DNA of 64,000 nucleotides from Paraburkholderia adhaesiva (GCF_021390575.1 NZ_JAJEJQ010000001.1:2270501-2334500); one strand, 5' to 3'. Shown: positions 1 through 8,697, counted from the stretch's first letter. The notes: generated by a model not told the origin, from the letters alone. Program-made: numbers and translations.

Positions 1-2
1 AG

Positions 3-206
3 ATCCCCGCCGAGCAGTGCGCGCCGGAACTGTGGCTAGTCGACGAGCGCGACGAGAAGCTGGCACGCCGTCTCATCGACGAAGCACGGAGCGGCCCGCC
101 GGCCGGTGCGCCATCGTGGCGTTGCCCGCGCTGCGGCGAAACGCTGGAGGCGCAATTTACGGTGTGTTGGCAATGCGGTCGCGAGCGCGATATCCGCGAT
201 GAATGA
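3..206 (+). CDS. DUF2007-type small protein with C-terminal zinc ribbon (5' partial)
   Basis: Only the last 67 codons are in the window; the frame is open from base 3 and stops at TGA 204-206. The visible part starts IPAEQCAPELWLVDERDEKL, the end of a DUF2007-like 'signal transducing' fold in which a W-hydrophobic-V-x-D strand leads into a helix. It then ends in a short zinc ribbon with two CxxC pairs (CPRC and CWQC). Such small proteins are of unknown function and the family call rests on this tail only. A strong intrinsic terminator follows 12 bases after the stop, so this is the last gene of its transcript. A second frame at 17-202 is a shadow. Confidence 0.6.
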   Translation: MPAEQCAPELWLVDERDEKLARRLIDEARSGPPAGAPSWRCPRCGETLEAQFTVCWQCGRERDIRDE

Positions 207-218
207 CGGCATCAATGC

Positions 219-248
219 AAACGGCCCGCGTGAAGCGGGCCGTTTTGC
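219..248 (+). terminator. Rho-independent terminator after the DUF2007-type gene
   Basis: An 11-bp perfect stem (AAACGGCCCGC / GCGGGCCGTTT) with a 5-base loop GTGAA is followed by TTTTGCG. It is symmetrical and also lies 35 bases past the stop of the convergent minus-strand gene, so it could serve both. Confidence 0.85.
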
Positions 249-282
249 GTTGAAGCGTTGATGCTTCGTAGAGCGATACCGC

Positions 283-1221
283 TCAAAGCCACAAGGCGAT
301 CGTGAGCATGAGCAGCAGGATCATCCAAAGGATCACCGCGCGCCACACGAGGCCCACGGCAGATTGGAGCGTACGGGGTGTGCAATCGTCGCCGACCGTA
401 TAGGGACCGCCCTCGCCCGGCGTGGCGAGCGCGTCGAGGCTCGACGGCTCTGCAAGCGGACCCGACAGGCGCGCACCAAGCGCGCCACTGCCTGCGGCGA
501 GCAGCACGCCTTCATTGGTATCGGGCCACTGGTTCGCGTGATTGCGCCAGGCATAGATCGCGTCCTCGAAGTTGCCCACGATCGCAAAACCGAGCGACGT
601 GAGGCGCGCGGGCACCCAGTCAATCACAAAGAACACCTGCTGCGCGAAGTTCGAGAACGGTTCGCTGCGTTCGTTTGCGGGACGCGCCCATTCGCGCGCA
701 AGGTACTCGGCGATGCGGTACAGGACGGCACCGGCCGGACCGATCGGCACGAGGAACCAGAAGAACACGCCGAAGACGTGCCGATGCGACGCCACCACCG
801 CATGAATCAGCGTGTGACGCACGATCTCGCTCACGGGCATGTCCACGGTCTCAATGCCGGACCACTCGTGCAGGATTTCGCGGGCACGCGACACGTCGTC
901 GTTGTTCAGCGCGAGGTGAATGTCGGTGAAATAGTGGCTGAACTGCCTGAAGCCGAGCGTGAAATACACCACCACCACGTTCCACAGAAACGCCAGAACG
1001 AAGCTGATGTGGTAGAGCACGTAATAGACGAGCGCCGTGGCGAGCGTCCACGGCAACACGACGACGAGCCACGCGATCAATCCGTGCTTTTGCTTGCCGG
1101 CGTCAAAACCGTGCGCGGCCCATTCCGCATTGAGGCGCACGAGAGCCATCACGGGGTTGTTCGGCGAAAGCGCCCGCACCTGTTCAATGACGAGAGCAAG
1201 CAATACGGAGAAGAAGGTCAT
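283..1221 (-). CDS. CobD/CbiB-family integral membrane protein
   Basis: 312 aa, ATG start. It begins directly with a hydrophobic segment (MTFFSVLLALVIEQVRALSP), then has further membrane segments near residues 48-85 (two) and 145-165, and a last one at the extreme C-terminus (VILWMILLLMLTIALWL). The family resemblance is to CobD/CbiB and AmpE, which share this layout, including the VLLALVIEQ opening and the FRQFSHYF region after the second and third helices. True CbiB makes adenosylcobinamide phosphate. No other cobalamin gene is nearby, so a cobalamin role is not supported here and an AmpE-like membrane protein of unknown role is as likely. It is a single gene; the Nudix gene upstream ends about 140 bases away. 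Confidence 0.7.
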   Translation of the reverse strand: MTFFSVLLALVIEQVRALSPNNPVMALVRLNAEWAAHGFDAGKQKHGLIAWLVVVLPWTLATALVYYVLYHISFVLAFLWNVVVVYFTLGFRQFSHYFTDIHLALNNDDVSRAREILHEWSGIETVDMPVSEIVRHTLIHAVVASHRHVFGVFFWFLVPIGPAGAVLYRIAEYLAREWARPANERSEPFSNFAQQVFFVIDWVPARLTSLGFAIVGNFEDAIYAWRNHANQWPDTNEGVLLAAGSGALGARLSGPLAEPSSLDALATPGEGGPYTVGDDCTPRTLQSAVGLVWRAVILWMILLLMLTIALWL

Positions 1222-1361
1222 GCGACGCGCCGTGCGATACGTGTGTGTTTATGGAATTTTTGCAACGATATCACAGGGCCAGATGTGCCTGAGCAGGGGG
1301 AGGCAAACGTACAACACCATAAGGCATACACGTCGCTCGACACCCGCGTTCGCAGCGCAGT

Positions 1362-2066
1362 TCAGGCCAGCAGGAAACGATAGAAATTGCGCAGCATGCC
1401 GGCCGTCGCGCCCCAGATGAAATGCGAGGCCGCAACGCCGCTCGCGCCTGAACCGGAATACGGCATCGCGAAGAAACGGCGCTCGCCGCCCTCCCAGCGC
1501 AACAGACGCACCTGATGATGCGCAGGGTTCATCAAGAAGCTCAGCGGCACTTCGAAGATATCGGCCACTTCGAGCGCATCGGCGGCGAGGCTGAACGGTT
1601 CGTGCACGAGACCGACCACCGGCGTCACACGAAAGCCCGTGCCGGTCAGATAGTCAGGCAGCGCGCCCAGCACTTCGACACGCGCCGGATCGAGGTTCAC
1701 TTCCTCGTGCGCCTCGCGCAAAGCGGCGGCGATGGGCGTCGGATCGGCGGGCTCGACGCTGCCGCCCGGAAAGCTCACCTGGCCGGCATGGTTGCTGAGG
1801 TTGTCGGCGCGCTGGGTAAGCAGCACGGTCAGACCAGACGCGCGCATCGCGAGCGGCATCAGCACCGCAGCGTTGCGCGGATCGCGCATGTCGGTGGTGA
1901 ATCGCGATTCCTGCGGCTCGGGGTCCCACGGCAGGCGCTGCGTGAAGCGCGCGCGCAGGCCCTCTGGCGTGAGCCGCTCGGCCGCAACCACGGGCAGACT
2001 GGCACCGGTCGATTCGATCGGCAGGCTTTCTGGTTCAAAAACTGGACGGGTCAACGGAAATCTCAA
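1362..2066 (-). CDS. Nudix hydrolase, CoA pyrophosphatase type
   Basis: 234 aa if the TTG at 2066 is used; another in-frame TTG lies at 2054 and there is no upstream in-frame ATG, so the start is uncertain. Residues about 83-102 carry the motif of coenzyme-A-type Nudix enzymes (LLTQRADNLSNHAGQVSFPGG region), followed by a Nudix box ending ALREAHEEVNL at 115-125 with the metal-binding Glu residues. Enzymes of this branch split CoA and oxidised CoA into 3',5'-ADP and 4'-phosphopantetheine. The E of the classical Nudix G-x5-E position is replaced, as is usual in this branch. The gene follows the rplS operon on the same strand but is separated from it by a terminator at 2178-2206, so it is probably transcribed on its own. 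Confidence 0.8.
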   Translation of the reverse strand: MRFPLTRPVFEPESLPIESTGASLPVVAAERLTPEGLRARFTQRLPWDPEPQESRFTTDMRDPRNAAVLMPLAMRASGLTVLLTQRADNLSNHAGQVSFPGGSVEPADPTPIAAALREAHEEVNLDPARVEVLGALPDYLTGTGFRVTPVVGLVHEPFSLAADALEVADIFEVPLSFLMNPAHHQVRLLRWEGGERRFFAMPYSGSGASGVAASHFIWGATAGMLRNFYRFLLA

Positions 2067-2177
2067 AATACATGCACACGCTGGTGCGAATCACGCCGAT
2101 GAACCCCCACCACCGGGGTGCGCGGGGGGGCCAAGGGGCGCGCACGGCCCTGCACAGCGAATATTTTGCGTCGAAAA

Positions 2178-2206
2178 TAAAAAAAGCACCCCGGAGGGTG
2201 CTTTTT
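2178..2206 (-). terminator. Terminator of the rpsP-rimM-trmD-rplS operon
   Basis: An 11-bp stem (AAAAAGCACCC / GGGTGCTTTTT, loop CGGA) lies 11 bases past the rplS stop. On the minus strand it is followed by a run of seven T. Confidence 0.9.
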
Positions 2207-2216
2207 CTTACAGCTT

Positions 2217-2612
2217 TTACGCCTGCTCGACCGGAGCTGCTGCGCGGTCTTTCGACACCAGCTTTTCCTTGATACGAGCCTTCTTGCCCGACAGGTTGCG
2301 CAGGTAGTAGAGCTTCGCGCGACGGACGTCACCGCGACGCTTCACGACGATGCTGGCGAGCAGCGGCGAGTACGTCTGGAACGTACGCTCGACGCCTTCA
2401 CCCGACGAGATCTTGCGCACGATGAACGACGAGTTCAGACCGCGGTTACGCTTTGCGATCACGACGCCTTCGTATGCCTGAACGCGCTTGCGGTTACCTT
2501 CAACCACGTTCACGTTGACGATCACCGTATCGCCGGGGGCGAATTCGGGGATGGTCTTCTCGCCCAGCACGCGCTGGATTTCTTCCTGTTCAAGCTTTGC
2601 AATCAGGTTCAT
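2217..2612 (-). CDS. rplS: 50S ribosomal protein L19
   Basis: 131 aa, beginning [20 protein letters not shown], with the L19 signatures [20 protein letters not shown] and [21 protein letters not shown]19 sits at the 30S-50S interface. The start ATG has a clear Shine-Dalgarno GGAGTTAATCC. The C-terminal tail (about 15 residues, [12 protein letters not shown]) is longer than in E. coli L19 (115 aa), as is common in this group. It is the last gene of the rpsP operon, and a terminator follows at once. Confidence 0.98.
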   Translation of the reverse strand: MNLIAKLEQEEIQRVLGEKTIPEFAPGDTVIVNVNVVEGNRKRVQAYEGVVIAKRNRGLNSSFIVRKISSGEGVERTFQTYSPLLASIVVKRRGDVRRAKLYYLRNLSGKKARIKEKLVSKDRAAAPVEQA

Positions 2613-2775
2613 GGATTAACTCCTTTTGCCATCGTGTCGGCGTTCGTACCTGTGCTGAATAGCTCCAGCAACTACGGCCCCGATAGAGGATGGATTCACA
2701 ACTGGCGCCGTTCACGCATGAAGCAGCACCGCCTTTTGCGCCTCGCAGCGCGCCCGCTCGAAGCGCGACGTAACG

Positions 2776-3543
2776 TCAGGCTTCGCTCGTACCCTTCGCG
2801 AGACTAGCAAGCCATGCCTCATCGGCACGGCTCAGCATCTTGCTCTTTCTGGCCCGGACGATCAAATCGGGCCGCTTGTTCCACGTATTGCGCAGCGCCT
2901 CGCGACGGCGCCACTTCTCGATTTCCGCATGATGGCCGCCGAGCAGCACATCGGGCACGCGCACGCCGTCGTATTCCTCGGGACGCGTGTAATGCGGACA
3001 GTCGAGCAGACCGTCGACGAAACTATCCTGCACAGCCGATTGCGCATCGTTCAACACGCCCGGCAACTGACGCACCACGGCATCCATCAGCGCCATCGCC
3101 GGCAATTCGCCGCCCGACAGCACGAAGTCGCCGAGACTGACTTCCTCGTCCACGCAACGGTCCACCAGACGCTGGTCGATCGCTTCGTAACGGCCGCACA
3201 ACAGCACGAGACCGGGCTCCTGAGCGAACTGCATCACGCGTTCGTGCGTGAGCGGCTTGCCTTGGGGCGACATCAGCAGCACGCGCGGAGCGGGCAAGCC
3301 TGCCTCCGTCTGCGCAGTTTTCGCTGCACCGATCGCGTCTTCCAGCGGCCTGGCCAGCATCACCATGCCGGGGCCACCGCCGTAAGGGCGGTCGTCGATC
3401 GTTCGATAATTGTCGGTGGTGAAATCTCGCGGATTCCACGTGCGCAGCGTGTACCGCTGCTGCTTCGCCGCCCGGCTGGTGATACCCCAGTCGGTCAGCG
3501 CGCCGAACATCTCGGGAAAGAGCGTCACGACATCGAACTGCAT
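2776..3543 (-). CDS. trmD: tRNA (guanine-N1-)-methyltransferase
   Basis: 255 aa from the ATG at 3543, which has AGAGGG seven bases upstream. An ATG four codons earlier (3555) is possible but would lengthen the usual [13 protein letters not shown] start. TrmD methylates G37 next to the anticodon of tRNAs reading CNN codons, using S-adenosylmethionine, and so prevents +1 frameshifts. The deep trefoil-knot SAM site is visible as GRYEAIDQR and [19 protein letters not shown]. The C-terminal tRNA-binding domain has [20 protein letters not shown]. Its place between rimM and rplS is the classical one. Confidence 0.98.
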   Translation of the reverse strand: MQFDVVTLFPEMFGALTDWGITSRAAKQQRYTLRTWNPRDFTTDNYRTIDDRPYGGGPGMVMLARPLEDAIGAAKTAQTEAGLPAPRVLLMSPQGKPLTHERVMQFAQEPGLVLLCGRYEAIDQRLVDRCVDEEVSLGDFVLSGGELPAMALMDAVVRQLPGVLNDAQSAVQDSFVDGLLDCPHYTRPEEYDGVRVPDVLLGGHHAEIEKWRRREALRNTWNKRPDLIVRARKSKMLSRADEAWLASLAKGTSEA

Positions 3544-3595
3544 CGCCCTCTCCATTCTGTAAAACGTGAAAACGCGCTCAGTACCGTGAACATGC

Positions 3596-4327
3596 TCAGT
3601 AGTCGGCTTCCCAGTCGACGACGATGCGCTTCGCCGCCAGGTCCACCGTCTTGACGAACACGCCGACGAACGGAATCAGCCGCTCGCCAGTGGCGGGCTT
3701 GCCGTCCTTGTCCGTCGACGGATACTCGACGCGCAACACCGACTGCGCGCCGTTATCGATCAGGTCGGCGACCTTGCCGAGTTCGACGCCCGCCTCATTG
3801 GCGACATCGAGACCCATCAGGTCGACCCAGTAATACTCGTCAGCCGCGGGGGCCGGGAATTCGGCGCGGCTCACGTAAATGCGGGAACCACGCAGGAGCA
3901 GGGCCGCGTCGCGGTCGCCTACGCCGGCCAGTTGCCCGACGACGCTGTCGCCGTGCACCTTCGCGGCGAGCCGCACCGACGACTGGCGCCCGTGGCCCTT
4001 GACGAGCCACCAGCGTTTCGCCGAGAGCAACGCGCCACCGCCCTGAGCGTGCGGCGCGACTTTCACCCAACCCTTGAGACCATAGGCGTCGATCACGGCG
4101 CCAACTTCGACCGCATCTGCGGGAAAGCTCGCCTCGGTTTCGGGGCGCAGGCTTTCGGCCGCGGCAGCGGCTTTAGTAGCGGCGGTCGCCGCGCCTGCCG
4201 CGCTCGCGCGCGCAGGCTTGCGCACGAAAGCGCCAAAGGAAGGAACAGCGGACGGCGCGGCGCCGTCGGCCGCACCCTTGCGCGGCTTGCTGGCCGCCGG
4301 GGCGTCCGCTTTTGCGTCGTCATGCAT
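3596..4327 (-). CDS. rimM: 16S rRNA processing protein RimM
   Basis: 243 aa. RimM binds ribosomal protein S19 and helps mature the 3' domain of 16S rRNA. The conserved core starts near residue 74 ([18 protein letters not shown]) and contains the PRC-barrel part ([17 protein letters not shown] ... [18 protein letters not shown]) and the end IVVDWEADY. About 70 residues at the N-terminus are an Ala/Lys/Pro-rich extension absent from E. coli RimM (182 aa). The ATG at 4327 has GAGG upstream, so the extension appears to be translated. The gap to rpsP is 139 bases, still on the same strand and most likely in the same operon. Confidence 0.97.
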   Translation of the reverse strand: MHDDAKADAPAASKPRKGAADGAAPSAVPSFGAFVRKPARASAAGAATAATKAAAAAESLRPETEASFPADAVEVGAVIDAYGLKGWVKVAPHAQGGGALLSAKRWWLVKGHGRQSSVRLAAKVHGDSVVGQLAGVGDRDAALLLRGSRIYVSRAEFPAPAADEYYWVDLMGLDVANEAGVELGKVADLIDNGAQSVLRVEYPSTDKDGKPATGERLIPFVGVFVKTVDLAAKRIVVDWEADY

Positions 4328-4466
4328 CGGCGAACCTCGCAGCCAGCTTATGCTTCACAACTCTTGCTTCAATCACGTAGCCAGAGGGACACGCATACGC
4401 GGCTCATGCTGCGCGCACGCGGGTCAACCCGGCAACGAAAAATCGACTAAAGGGACAAACCACTGC

Positions 4467-4721
4467 TTACGCAGCAGCCGTAGCCTTTTGCGATTCTTTC
4501 ACGAGACGCTCGACAGCCGGCGACAGCTGTGCGCCAACGCCTTGCCAGTACGTCACGCGATCTTGAGCGATACGCAGCGTTTCACCCTTGGTCGCGACCG
4601 GGTTGTAGAAGCCCACGCGCTCGATGAAACGGCCGTCGCGACGGTTACGCGAATCGGTTGCGACGATGTTGTAGAACGGGCGCTTCTTCGAGCCGCCACG
4701 TGCCAGACGGATGATGACCAT
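4467..4721 (-). CDS. rpsP: 30S ribosomal protein S16
   Basis: 84 aa from the ATG at 4721, which has AAGGA 8 bases upstream; the frame is open 34 codons further but that stretch has no S16 character. The sequence [20 protein letters not shown] is the diagnostic S16 start. S16 is an assembly protein of the 30S body. It is the first gene of the rpsP-rimM-trmD-rplS operon, so the operon promoter should lie in 4722-4862, a region shared with the divergent dehydrogenase gene. Confidence 0.98.
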   Translation of the reverse strand: MVIIRLARGGSKKRPFYNIVATDSRNRRDGRFIERVGFYNPVATKGETLRIAQDRVTYWQGVGAQLSPAVERLVKESQKATAAA

Positions 4722-4862
4722 ACTAGAATCCTTGAAAACCGGTGAGTTTGGAACCGAGTTTGGAATCGATCGGAACCACTGAAACACGCGATTATATCCC
4801 GAAACCAAAGCCATAACAAACACTTAACTGGGTATCCGGGAGAGCCCAGGAGGAAAAGCGCG

Positions 4863-6170
4863 ATGAATGGCGATCGATCCCCGGCCAGCGGCCGGCTCGG
4901 GCAGGCCCTCTCTGCGCTTCTGCGGCCATTTGAACGGGTGCGCGAGCGGCTGTGGTGCATCGTCGGCGCGAGGCTGCATGGTCGATCCCCGTATTCGACG
5001 CACGACCGCCTCGATGACGAGGGCGTTCGCGGGACTCGCGCCGATATTTTGACACGCGGCGGGCGATTTACCGCCCTCACCCTCACCCTTCTCGCGCTCG
5101 CGGCACCGTTCGCCCGGGCGGCGCTGCCCATCGAGCGCATCCAGTTACCGCCCGGCTTCCACATAGAAGTGCTTTCGGACGACGTTCCGGCAGCCCGCGA
5201 AATGACGTTATCGCCCAAAGGCATCCTCTATGTGGGGAGCCTGGACGGCCACGTCTACGCCCTCGAACTGCGCGATGGCAAGCTCATACGACGCCATGTG
5301 ATCGCATCGGGGCTGGAGATGCCGGTGGGCGTCGCGTGGCGCGACGGCGCACTCTACGTCTCGGCCGTTTCGTCGATCCTGCGCTTCGACGCGATCGACT
5401 CGCATCTAGTAGATCCGCCGAAACCCGTCGTCGTGACAAACGCGCTGCCCGCCGAACGCCACCACGGATGGAAATTCATCGCGTTCGGGCCGGATGGCAA
5501 GCTCTACGTGCCGCAGGGTGCACCCTGCAACGTGTGCCTCCCGTCGAGCGACCCGCAACGCTCGCACTACGCCATGATCGGCCGCATGGATCCGGACGGC
5601 AGCCACTATGAGACGATCGCGCGCGGTGTGCGCAACACAGTGGGTTTCGCGTGGCATCCGCAGACGCACGAGTTGTGGTTCACCGACAACGGCCGCGACA
5701 TGCTGGGCGACGATATCCCCGATGACAAGCTCAACCGCCTCGCACGCGTCGGGCTCGATTTTGGTTTCCCGTACTGCCACGGCGGCGACGTCGCGGACCC
5801 AGAGTTTGGCGCGGGCCACCCATGCAGCGGCTTCACGCCGCCCGTCGCGAAGCTGGGTGCGCATGTCGCTTCGCTCGGCATGCGGTTCTACACGGGCGCG
5901 ATGTTCCCGCCCGAGTATCGCGACAGCATCTTCATCGCCGAGCACGGCTCGTGGAACCGCAGCAAGAAGATCGGCTATCGCGTCGTCCGGATCACGGCGA
6001 ATGCCGACGGCACGAACGTGCATCAGGAAGTGTTCGCGCAAGGCTGGCTCAACCCCGACGAAACCGAGTGGGGCCGCCCCGACGATGTACAGCCGTTACC
6101 CGACGGCTCGCTCCTTATCAGCGACGATTACGCAGGCGCGATCTATCGCGTGACCTGGACCAGACCGTGA
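4863..6170 (+). CDS. PQQ-dependent sugar dehydrogenase-like beta-propeller protein
   Basis: 435 aa from the ATG at 4863, which has a very good AGGAGG eight bases upstream. The body (from residue 85, ALPIERIQLPPGFHIEVLSD) is a six-bladed GDH/sorbosone-dehydrogenase-type propeller with the landmarks PVGVAWRDGALYVS, AFGPDGKLYVPQGAPCNVC, TVGFAWHPQTHELWFTDNGRD and IAEHGSWNRS. Such periplasmic enzymes oxidise aldoses or sorbosone with pyrroloquinoline quinone, but the substrate cannot be read from the sequence. The export signal (RFTALTLTLLALAAPFARA) begins only around residue 66. Either the protein has a long cytosolic lead before a signal anchor, or the real start is the in-frame TTG at 5049, which would give a normal signal peptide but has no clear ribosome binding site. 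Upstream it shares a divergent region with rpsP. Confidence 0.8.
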   Translation: MNGDRSPASGRLGQALSALLRPFERVRERLWCIVGARLHGRSPYSTHDRLDDEGVRGTRADILTRGGRFTALTLTLLALAAPFARAALPIERIQLPPGFHIEVLSDDVPAAREMTLSPKGILYVGSLDGHVYALELRDGKLIRRHVIASGLEMPVGVAWRDGALYVSAVSSILRFDAIDSHLVDPPKPVVVTNALPAERHHGWKFIAFGPDGKLYVPQGAPCNVCLPSSDPQRSHYAMIGRMDPDGSHYETIARGVRNTVGFAWHPQTHELWFTDNGRDMLGDDIPDDKLNRLARVGLDFGFPYCHGGDVADPEFGAGHPCSGFTPPVAKLGAHVASLGMRFYTGAMFPPEYRDSIFIAEHGSWNRSKKIGYRVVRITANADGTNVHQEVFAQGWLNPDETEWGRPDDVQPLPDGSLLISDDYAGAIYRVTWTRP

Positions 6171-6293
6171 GCGGCATCCTTCGCCGCCCGCGTCTCCCCC
6201 GACCATCAACATGTACCACTGCTGACGCACGCGGCCGCGACGTACAATGCCCGACGGTCGCCGCACTTGTGTCGTCAACGAATCCGCCCGCCC

Positions 6294-6758
6294 ATGTCCA
6301 ACGAAAATAATCCCGCGCGTTTCCGTTCCAAAACGCTGACCGCCGCGCTCGCGTTCTTTCTCGGCAGCCTCGGCGCACACCGTTTCTATCTCTATGGCCC
6401 GCGCGACGTCTGGGGGTGGGCACACGTGATTGGCACGCTCATCGGTATCCCCGGCGTCATGCTGCTCGTCGCCACAGAACGCGCCTCGATCCCCGGCTGG
6501 GCGCTCGCGGTGATCGGCGCGGTGTCCGTGCTCTCAGCTTTTCTGGCAGCGATCGTCTATGGCCTGCGACCCGACGCGAAGTGGGACGCTCAATTCAATG
6601 CCCATGCCGGCCTCCAGAGCCGCTCCGGCTGGGCCGTCGTTTTCGTCGTGATCTTCTCGCTGCTGATCGGCGCGTTCCTGCTGATGACCGGCCTCGCGCT
6701 CGCGTTCCAGACGTATTTCGAATCGCAGGTCGAAGCGGCAAAGGCGCTCTCGCAGTAA
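6294..6758 (+). CDS. TM2-domain small membrane protein
   Basis: 154 aa from the ATG at 6294; the frame opens 9 codons earlier but MSNENNPARFRSKTLTAALA is the natural beginning. The TM2 domain lies at about residues 12-60 with the family pattern FFLGSLGAHRFYLYG, a GxxGxHRFYLG-like turn between two membrane helices. Further helices follow near residues 68-90 and 112-140. The function of TM2 proteins is unknown. A close upstream gene on the same strand (123 bases) and a convergent gene starting 17 bases after its stop leave little room for regulation. Confidence 0.8.
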   Translation: MSNENNPARFRSKTLTAALAFFLGSLGAHRFYLYGPRDVWGWAHVIGTLIGIPGVMLLVATERASIPGWALAVIGAVSVLSAFLAAIVYGLRPDAKWDAQFNAHAGLQSRSGWAVVFVVIFSLLIGAFLLMTGLALAFQTYFESQVEAAKALSQ

Positions 6759-6774
6759 TGCGCGTGACCACTGG

Positions 6775-7863
6775 CTAGAAAAGATCAAGCTGCGGTTTCT
6801 CACGCGCGATCTTCGCGCCGACGAACGCCGACATGTCGAGGATGCCGTGGGGCCGCGCGTCCAGTCCGAGGCGCTTCACGGCCTGCTGGAAGCGCTGCTT
6901 GAGTAGGTCGGCCCATAGACCCGTGCCCTTCATGCGCTGCGAAAACGACGCGTCGTAGTCCTTGCCGCCGCGCATGTCGCGCACGCGGCTCATCACGCGG
7001 TCCGCGCGCTGCGGAAAATGCGCTTCAAGCCACTGCTGGAATAGTGGAGCCACCTCCCACGGCAGACGCAGCACGATGTAGCTCGCGCTCGTCGCCCCCG
7101 CCTTGGCACAGGCTTCGAGCACGCGCTCCATGTCCGGCTCGGTGACGAACGGAATCACCGGCGCGATGCTCACGCCGACAGGAATACCCGCCTCGGCAAG
7201 CGTGCGTATCGTGCGCAGTCGCCGCGAAGGTGTCGCCGCGCGCGGCTCCAGTGTGCGGGCGATATCGGCATCGAGCGTCGTAATGGTGATCGCCGCCATG
7301 AACTGCCTACGCTGCGCCATCGGTACGAGCAAGTCGAGGTCGCGCTCGATCAGCGACGATTTCGTGATCGCCGCGAACGGATGCTGCCGCTCGGCCAGCA
7401 CTTCTATCACGCCACGCGTGAGGCGCAGGTCACGCTCGACGGGCTGCCATGCGTCGGTATTGACGCCGAGCGCGATGGGCTCCGGCTCATAGGCGGGCTT
7501 CGACAGCTCGCGCGCGAGCAGTTCCGGTGCGTTGACTTTCGCGTAAATGCGGCTTTCGAAATCGAGCCCCGGCGACAGCCCCAGATAGCTGTGCGTGGGC
7601 CGCGCGAAGCAGTAAATGCAACCATGCTCGCATCCGCGATAGGGATTCAACGACACGCTGAACGGAATGTCCGGTGACTGGTTGCGCGTGAGGATGCTCT
7701 TTGCGCGCTCTTCCAAAACCTGCGTACGCAACGCGGGTGCGTCACCCTCCTCCCCACCGGGAAGCGGCTGCCAGCCGTCGTCGAAGACCTCGCGCTGGTC
7801 CACTTCGTAGCGCCCTTGCAGGTTCGTGACAGCACCTCGCCCCTTTCTGGGCGCAGGCGGCAT
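6775..7863 (-). CDS. PA0069-family radical SAM protein
   Basis: 362 aa from the ATG at 7863; the frame is open to a TTG at 7929, but that TTG lies inside the T-run of a terminator and has no ribosome binding site, while a GTG at 7917 is another option. The radical SAM cluster motif is CEHGCIYC (CxxxCxxC), in the context NPYRGCEHGCIYCFARPTH typical of the PA0069/Rv2578c family, related to the spore photoproduct lyase-like branch. ESRIYAK, GVNTDAWQPVERDL and GVSIAPVIPFVTEPD are further family marks. The substrate is unknown. A LexA-like box sits 82 bases upstream of the ATG, which suggests DNA-damage control. I recall that the Pseudomonas aeruginosa homologue PA0069 is among the LexA-controlled genes there. 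The gene is alone on its transcript, since a terminator separates it from lrp. Confidence 0.88.
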   Translation of the reverse strand: MPPAPRKGRGAVTNLQGRYEVDQREVFDDGWQPLPGGEEGDAPALRTQVLEERAKSILTRNQSPDIPFSVSLNPYRGCEHGCIYCFARPTHSYLGLSPGLDFESRIYAKVNAPELLARELSKPAYEPEPIALGVNTDAWQPVERDLRLTRGVIEVLAERQHPFAAITKSSLIERDLDLLVPMAQRRQFMAAITITTLDADIARTLEPRAATPSRRLRTIRTLAEAGIPVGVSIAPVIPFVTEPDMERVLEACAKAGATSASYIVLRLPWEVAPLFQQWLEAHFPQRADRVMSRVRDMRGGKDYDASFSQRMKGTGLWADLLKQRFQQAVKRLGLDARPHGILDMSAFVGAKIAREKPQLDLF

Positions 7864-7927
7864 GACGGTCTGCCAGGTGTCGGAATCGTGGTGCGGTTCG
7901 CGATCGGAGTCGTTCACGGGAGCATGC

Positions 7928-7974
7928 AAAAAAGCGCGTTGATACTGTACAAATATACAGCATCAACGCGCTTT
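7928..7974 (-). terminator. Intrinsic terminator of the lrp gene, with a LexA box in its tip
   Basis: On the minus strand the RNA would form a 19-bp stem: AAAGCGCGTTGAT, a G-U pair, then CTGTA, loop TATTTG, and the complementary arm ending in CGCTTTTTT. A run of six T follows. It lies 54 bases past the lrp stop and upstream of the radical SAM gene. The distal six base pairs and loop coincide with the LexA-like site listed separately. Confidence 0.85.
7945..7960. promoter_or_regulatory. LexA (SOS) box
   Basis: The 16-mer CTGTACAAATATACAG fits CTGT-N8-ACAG exactly, with the AT-rich centre and TA-CTGT/TACAG flanks typical of proteobacterial LexA operators. It lies upstream of the PA0069-type radical SAM gene on the minus strand. 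The call is from the motif only; binding is inferred. Confidence 0.72.
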
Positions 7975-8027
7975 GTCGAGCCCGAAAAATGGGGACTTTT
8001 AGCGCCTCTACGACTGAACGCGCGCCC

Positions 8028-8516
8028 TCACTCGCTGACTGCAATCGTCAGCGTCTCCTTGATCTCTTCCATCACGACATAGCTCTTCGACTGCACGGCA
8101 CCGGGCAGCTGCAGCAGGATATCGCCGAGCAGCTTGCGGTAGTCGGCCATTTCGCCGATGCGCGCCTTGATCAGATAGTCGAAGTCGCCCGAGACCAGAT
8201 GGCATTCGAGCACCTCGGGAATCTTCTGCACCTCGCGGCGGAACTGATCGAACATGTTGCCGCTCTTGTGGTCCAGCGTGACCTCGACGAACACCAGCAG
8301 CGCCGCCCCGAGCACCGCAGGATTCACACGCGCGTAGTAGCCCGTGATGACACCGTCGCGCTCCATGCGTTTGACCCGTTCGATGCACGGCGTGACCGAG
8401 AGTCCGACCTGTTCGGCGAGGTCCTTCATCGCCATGCGCCCGTCCTCCTGAAGCAGCTTGAGGATGCGGTGATCGAGCCGGTCGAGTGCGCGGACCGGCT
8501 GGCGCTGCGTTCTCAT
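8028..8516 (-). CDS. Lrp/AsnC-family transcriptional regulator
   Basis: 162 aa from the ATG at 8516, preceded by AGGA; the frame runs 13 codons further but without a ribosome binding site. Residues about 13-60 form the AsnC-type helix-turn-helix (LDRLDHRILKLLQEDGRMAM ... LSVTPCIERVKRMERDGVI). Residues 75-150 form the RAM/ligand-binding domain (VFVEVTLDHKSG ... GDFDYLIKARIGEM). It is divergent from dadA with 181 bases between, the usual arrangement of an alanine- or leucine-responsive activator of D-amino acid dehydrogenase. That makes it the likely regulator of dadA (and itself). A strong terminator follows. Confidence 0.92.
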   Translation of the reverse strand: MRTQRQPVRALDRLDHRILKLLQEDGRMAMKDLAEQVGLSVTPCIERVKRMERDGVITGYYARVNPAVLGAALLVFVEVTLDHKSGNMFDQFRREVQKIPEVLECHLVSGDFDYLIKARIGEMADYRKLLGDILLQLPGAVQSKSYVVMEEIKETLTIAVSE

Positions 8517-8697
8517 GTTTTTTTCCTGAATATTTGAAAAATACAATAACAACACCTAGACATATAACAATAGCATAGCTGCAAATACTGGCTACTCCGT
8601 TTTCACCGCATTTTTTTCTGTCTGATGGATCTCGCGGGGTAGCACCTGGGGTTGCATTCCGGGTTTGCGTGAACAACCGATAAATATTGGAGCAGCT
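8517..8697. promoter_or_regulatory. Divergent lrp/dadA control region
   Basis: This 181-base region is distinctly AT-rich at 8517-8600 (runs such as TATTTGAAAAATACAATAAC) in an otherwise GC-rich neighbourhood. Lrp-type regulators bind several phased AT-rich sites, so the operators should be here. I cannot place an unambiguous -35/-10 pair. Confidence 0.45.
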
